A DNA stretch of 7,750 nt. Origin: an uncultured Mollicutes bacterium. GTDB lineage: Bacteria; Bacillota_I; Bacilli_A; Acholeplasmatales; Anaeroplasmataceae. Within the stretch, counting starts at the first letter, position 1; each line of letters starts with the position of its first letter. The stretch is taken from assembly GCA_947174685.1 (NCBI GenBank), contig CAMWJY010000032.1, positions 1-7,750 of the forward strand, given 5' to 3'. Made by a program: the position numbers and the translations under genes. Positions 4,516-7,750 of this stretch are shown here, piece by piece. Below the pieces are notes generated by a model that did no database searches, was not told the origin of the DNA, and saw only the letters and a list, made by a program, of their open reading frames with translations.

Positions 4516-7317
4516 GTATTCTTTAAAAGATATATTGTTTTGTTCTTTGAAATCCTATTACTTTATACTGCGTGTTTAGCTAGTACCTTATTTAAAGTAC
4601 CTTTTTTCACGGAAACACTCTATGTTTTTTTACCATTTTTCTATATGATCCGAGTGTTAGATGATATTTTAGATTATGAGATTGATTTAAAGAATAATAA
4701 GGCTCCTTTAGGTAAAGGAGTACTTTATCCTTTAGCTATCTTATTTTTCTTATGCACAGTTGTTTTAATCTACATTTTCCAATTATGGTATCTATTCTTA
4801 CTTTTTGGTTTAGTTTTACTTTTTGTCTTCTTTAAAAAGATTTCTATCTTTGCTAAAATGTTACTTTTACCTGCTGCCTACAGTCTATTTCTTTATTATA
4901 ATTTCTCATATAAAATAGTGAATATTTGTATGCTGGTTTTATTTTTTGTTTTATCTATTCTTTATGCAGTTTATAAGAAATTAAGTGTAGTTTCCTTTTA
5001 TGATGAGTTTAAGGAATTGAACAGCATTGGAGGAAAGGCATACAATTTAGGCTATGCAAGAGTAAAAAACACGCCAGCATATTTCATAGTTCCTAAGGAA
5101 TTCTTTAAGGATATGGATAAGGATGTAAAGACAGAAGAAAGACTTAAGAAAAAAATCAATGCCTTTTGTAAAAAGAAGGAGCTATATGCAGTGCGTTCTT
5201 CAGCAATAGATGAGGATTCTTCTAAATATAGCTTTGCAGGAATTCATGACACTAAACTAAATGTCAAAAAAGAAGATGTTTTATCTCAAGTTTTTGAAGT
5301 ATATAAAAGTGCTTTTACACCCCTGGCAATAGAGTATAGAAAAACAAATCAATTACCGCTAGAAGATATTTCTATGGCTGTAGTTGTACAAAAGATGATT
5401 GTAGAACCAGACTACTCTGGTGTAATCTTCACAATGAATCCTAAAACAGATAATCCTGATGAGCTAATGATCAGTATTGTAGATGGCTTAGGCGAAGATT
5501 TGGTGAGTGGAAAAAAGGATTCCAAGGATTATTTTATTTCTGCTAATCATATCAGTGGAGATACCTCTTTTATTTCCATAAAGCTATTAAAGGACTTAGA
5601 AAAGCTAGCTCATCAGCTTCAAAAAAGATATAATGGCTTTTTAGATATTGAATTTACAATTAAAAGAAACAAAATATATTTCTTACAGGCTCGACCTATT
5701 ACAACGTATTCAGATATTCGTCCTAGTCAAAGAACGCTTTTAATTGACAATTCCAACTTGATTGAATCTTATTATGGGACAACCTCCTATTTAACACAAA
5801 GCTTTGCCAAAAGTATTTATCAAGGAGTATATACTAAAACTTTAGAAGCAGGACATATCAGAAAAAAGATTATGAATTCCTTAGAAGATACCTTAGAAAA
5901 TATGTTATATGCGTACGAGGGAAAGCTATATTACAACTTAAATAGCTGGTACCATTTAACAAGTATTTTCCCAGTGAAATCCTCAACCTCTTATATGGAA
6001 CAAATGATGGGTGTTGGAAGTGGAACAAAGGCATATAAGAAAGTTAAATTAAATTTGTTAGATATGATTAAAATAGGAGTTTGTTTTCTTCATAGACTTC
6101 ATACTATGGACAAGGCTTCCAATGCTTTTATTGATAAATTCAATCAAGTTGTGCTTCCTTATTATGGGCATGAATTAAGTGGAACAAATGAAGAGCTCAT
6201 AGCCTTATATCATAAAATAGAAGAGGATATATTATCTGATTTTGCAACACCCATCTTAAATGATTGTGCAGTAATGTTTTATAATGGTCGCTTAACTAAA
6301 AAAATAAAGAAAAAATATCAAGATCAATACACAGAAATCTTTGCTTCCTGTATTCATTCTAGTGGCACAATGGAAAGTGCTAAGGTATGTAGAGAGTATA
6401 ATGAAATTCTAAAATGTATTTTAGAAGATGAACCTCTAGTAACAGATTTTAAGAATAAATCACCTAAAGAGCTTTATGAAGCATATCATTTTAAGGATTT
6501 AGAGATATCTAAAAAAATAAAGGATTATATCCTGCACTTTGGTTCAAGAGTAATGAATGAGCTGAAGCTAGAAACGATTACTTTGATAGAAGATCCAACC
6601 CTTCTTTATAAGCAAATTCAAGAAGGCTTAGCCTTCAAACAGGAGCCTAATTTAAATCATTCTTTAGTTGATATTCCTAAGGATATAAGAAAGCTTGCAG
6701 ATAAGACAAGATATTATATTGTAAATAGAGAGCGCCTTCGTTTAAAAAGAACCTATATCTTTTCTGTAGTACGGAATATCTTTTTAGCTATAGGAAGGAA
6801 CTTAGAAAAAGAAGGAATACTTTCTTCATCTAGGGATATATTTTATCTAACGAAAGAGGAAATATTTTCTCTTCCTGAAAATGTAGAAGAATTAATAAAG
6901 CTTCGCAAAAAAGAAATGGAATATTTTAATCAGCAGCCTTATTATTATCGTATCAGCTTCTATCCAGATAGAGTTTTACCTTTAAAGCAAAGCACTTCTA
7001 AGGAAGAATTAAAAGGATTAAGTAATGGTAAAGCAATCATCAAAGGAAAAGTATCTGTGATGAAGGAAATAACAGATCCTTTTACTCCAGGAGATATTAT
7101 TGTAGCCTCTAGAACTGATCCAGGCTGGATATCCTTATTTCCTTTAGCTAGCGGTTTGATAGTTGAACATGGAAGTATGCTATCCCATAGCTTTGTGGTG
7201 GCAAGAGAACTAGGACTTCCAGCTGTAGTTGGTATACCTGATGTTACTAAGATTTTAAAAACGGGTGATGTGGTTACCCTGGATAGTGTTAAGGGGGTGG
7301 TTCACCTTGAAAAATAA
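4513..7317 (+). CDS. UbiA-like membrane domain fused to PEP-synthase/RPH-like phosphotransferase
   Basis: The protein has 934 residues counted from 4513. Residues 1 to about 155 contain five or six hydrophobic segments. Between the second and third lies DDILDYEID (50-58) followed by NNKAPLGKG, matching the first Asp-rich motif of UbiA prenyltransferases (D50, D54, D58 in a D-x3-D-x3-D pattern). The second UbiA motif and the remaining helices are absent, so this is about half a UbiA. From about 165 to 397 there is a PPDK/PEP-synthase ATP-grasp domain: SIGGKAYNLG (171-180), YAVRSSAIDEDSS (225-237) and IYFLQARPIT (388-397). A long middle region (about 400-830) includes SSRDIFYLTKEEI, as in rifampicin phosphotransferase-like proteins. 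The C-terminus is the swivelling phosphohistidine domain, with the catalytic His (about 892) in EHGSMLSHSFVVARELG. The PEP/pyruvate barrel of true PEP synthase is missing. This is expected of enzymes that pass the ATP beta-phosphate via His to another acceptor. The acceptor is unknown; membrane anchoring suggests a lipid or membrane-bound one. Confidence 0.85.
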   Translation: MVFFKRYIVLFFEILLLYTACLASTLFKVPFFTETLYVFLPFFYMIRVLDDILDYEIDLKNNKAPLGKGVLYPLAILFFLCTVVLIYIFQLWYLFLLFGLVLLFVFFKKISIFAKMLLLPAAYSLFLYYNFSYKIVNICMLVLFFVLSILYAVYKKLSVVSFYDEFKELNSIGGKAYNLGYARVKNTPAYFIVPKEFFKDMDKDVKTEERLKKKINAFCKKKELYAVRSSAIDEDSSKYSFAGIHDTKLNVKKEDVLSQVFEVYKSAFTPLAIEYRKTNQLPLEDISMAVVVQKMIVEPDYSGVIFTMNPKTDNPDELMISIVDGLGEDLVSGKKDSKDYFISANHISGDTSFISIKLLKDLEKLAHQLQKRYNGFLDIEFTIKRNKIYFLQARPITTYSDIRPSQRTLLIDNSNLIESYYGTTSYLTQSFAKSIYQGVYTKTLEAGHIRKKIMNSLEDTLENMLYAYEGKLYYNLNSWYHLTSIFPVKSSTSYMEQMMGVGSGTKAYKKVKLNLLDMIKIGVCFLHRLHTMDKASNAFIDKFNQVVLPYYGHELSGTNEELIALYHKIEEDILSDFATPILNDCAVMFYNGRLTKKIKKKYQDQYTEIFASCIHSSGTMESAKVCREYNEILKCILEDEPLVTDFKNKSPKELYEAYHFKDLEISKKIKDYILHFGSRVMNELKLETITLIEDPTLLYKQIQEGLAFKQEPNLNHSLVDIPKDIRKLADKTRYYIVNRERLRLKRTYIFSVVRNIFLAIGRNLEKEGILSSSRDIFYLTKEEIFSLPENVEELIKLRKKEMEYFNQQPYYYRISFYPDRVLPLKQSTSKEELKGLSNGKAIIKGKVSVMKEITDPFTPGDIIVASRTDPGWISLFPLASGLIVEHGSMLSHSFVVARELGLPAVVGIPDVTKILKTGDVVTLDSVKGVVHLEK
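7291..7309 (+). promoter_or_regulatory. Strong ribosome binding site before a TTG start
   Basis: AAGGGGGTGG (7291-7300) closely matches the full anti-Shine-Dalgarno complement AAGGAGGTGA. It lies 6 bases before TTG 7307-7309, inside the end of the preceding gene. No ATG or GTG in the BtaA-like frame is suitably placed, so this site decides the TTG start. Confidence 0.75.
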
Positions 7318-7750
7318 GTATTTTAAAGAACCAAACTATATCCACTATAGTAATTGTCATGAGGATATATTGCAGCTAAAAAAATATATACCTAATCATA
7401 CAAAAAGAGTTTTATCTATTGCGAGTGCTTTAGATAATTCCTTAGCCTTCTTAGAAAATGATGAAGTTAAAGTGTTAGCCATTGATTCAAACCCTAGTCA
7501 AGTCTATCTTTCTAAATTAAAAATAGCTGCAATAAAAGCTTTATCTTATAATGACTTTCTAGTTTTATTAGGCTTTAAGGAAGGAAATTCTTTAGAGGTT
7601 TATCAAACTCTTCAAACTTTTTTAGATGAAGAAACAAGAAGTTATTTTAATCAGCATCTCTTTTTAATAGAAAACAAACTAATTCATGCTGGACGCTTTG
7701 AATACTATTTCCATTTGTTTCAAAAAAAGATTTTACCTCTTGTTGCCTCT
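7307..7750 (+). CDS. BtaA/DUF3419-like SAM 3-amino-3-carboxypropyl transferase, N-terminal part
   Basis: The frame is open for 148 codons from TTG 7307 to the window edge, so the 3' end is missing; family members are usually about 350-400 residues. The sequence follows the family signature: RVLSIASALDNSLAFL (34-49), the SAM-binding strand and glycine-poor loop; VLAIDSNPSQVYLSKLKIAA (57-75), where the Asp would contact the SAM ribose; then YNDFLVLLG (81-89) and HAGRFEYYF (127-135). BtaA transfers the 3-amino-3-carboxypropyl group of SAM to the glycerol hydroxyl of diacylglycerol, giving diacylglyceryl-homoserine, the first step to betaine lipids such as DGTS; BtaB then methylates the nitrogen. 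No BtaB is visible here. The start overlaps the preceding gene by 11 bases. The acceptor could differ from diacylglycerol in this organism. Confidence 0.82.
   Translation, partial: MKNKYFKEPNYIHYSNCHEDILQLKKYIPNHTKRVLSIASALDNSLAFLENDEVKVLAIDSNPSQVYLSKLKIAAIKALSYNDFLVLLGFKEGNSLEVYQTLQTFLDEETRSYFNQHLFLIENKLIHAGRFEYYFHLFQKKILPLVAS

Noticed and set aside
4513..7317. Genuine PEP synthase or pyruvate phosphate dikinase
   Set aside because: The C-terminal PEP/pyruvate-binding barrel is absent: the protein ends right after the phosphohistidine domain. A different phosphate acceptor is therefore expected.
1..7750. CRISPR array, tRNA/rRNA genes, insertion sequences, phage genes
   Set aside because: No regularly spaced repeats, tRNA- or rRNA-like conserved segments, transposase motifs or terminal inverted repeats were seen on either strand.

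Overview
The window is AT-rich, with compact genes, strong AAGGAG-type ribosome binding sites, U-tract terminators, overlapping reading frames and a TTG start. Together these suggest a low-GC Gram-positive bacterium (Bacillota or Erysipelotrichia/Mollicutes-like). Tryptophan is encoded by TGG and all stops seen are standard, so the genetic code looks normal. The exact taxon cannot be read from the sequence.

Layout. Positions 1-92 hold the last 29 codons of an unidentified plus-strand gene. A Nudix hydrolase follows (about 147-596), closed by an intrinsic terminator. Converging on it from the minus strand is an SPFH/band 7 membrane protein (688-1683) with its own terminator. The 330-base gap 1684-2013 is dense in regulation. 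On the minus strand it carries a consensus-like promoter, then a leader that I read as a yybP-ykoY (Mn2+) riboswitch. Its P1 stem shares a strand with an intrinsic terminator placed just before the SPFH ribosome binding site. On the plus strand the gap holds a divergent promoter whose -35 box lies inside a 9-bp inverted repeat.

The plus-strand promoter drives a tightly packed operon that runs off the window: a HAD hydrolase fused to a GNAT-like domain (2014-3456), a PP-loop ATP pyrophosphatase resembling N-acetyl sugar amidotransferases (3443-4513), a UbiA-like membrane domain fused to a PEP-synthase/rifampicin-phosphotransferase-like enzyme (about 4513-7317), and the N-terminal part of a BtaA/DUF3419-type 3-amino-3-carboxypropyl transferase (7307 onward). 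The genes overlap by 14, 1 and 11 bases, which argues for translational coupling and a joint role.

Interpretation. BtaA makes the homoserine ether head group of betaine lipids from SAM and diacylglycerol. Combined with a membrane-anchored phosphotransferase, a sugar-amidation-type enzyme and a HAD-GNAT fusion, this suggests a pathway that builds an unusual polar lipid or membrane-linked small molecule. That pathway is an inference. The family assignments and the riboswitch rest on visible motifs. The operon is unlike any I can name, and its 3' end is not in view.
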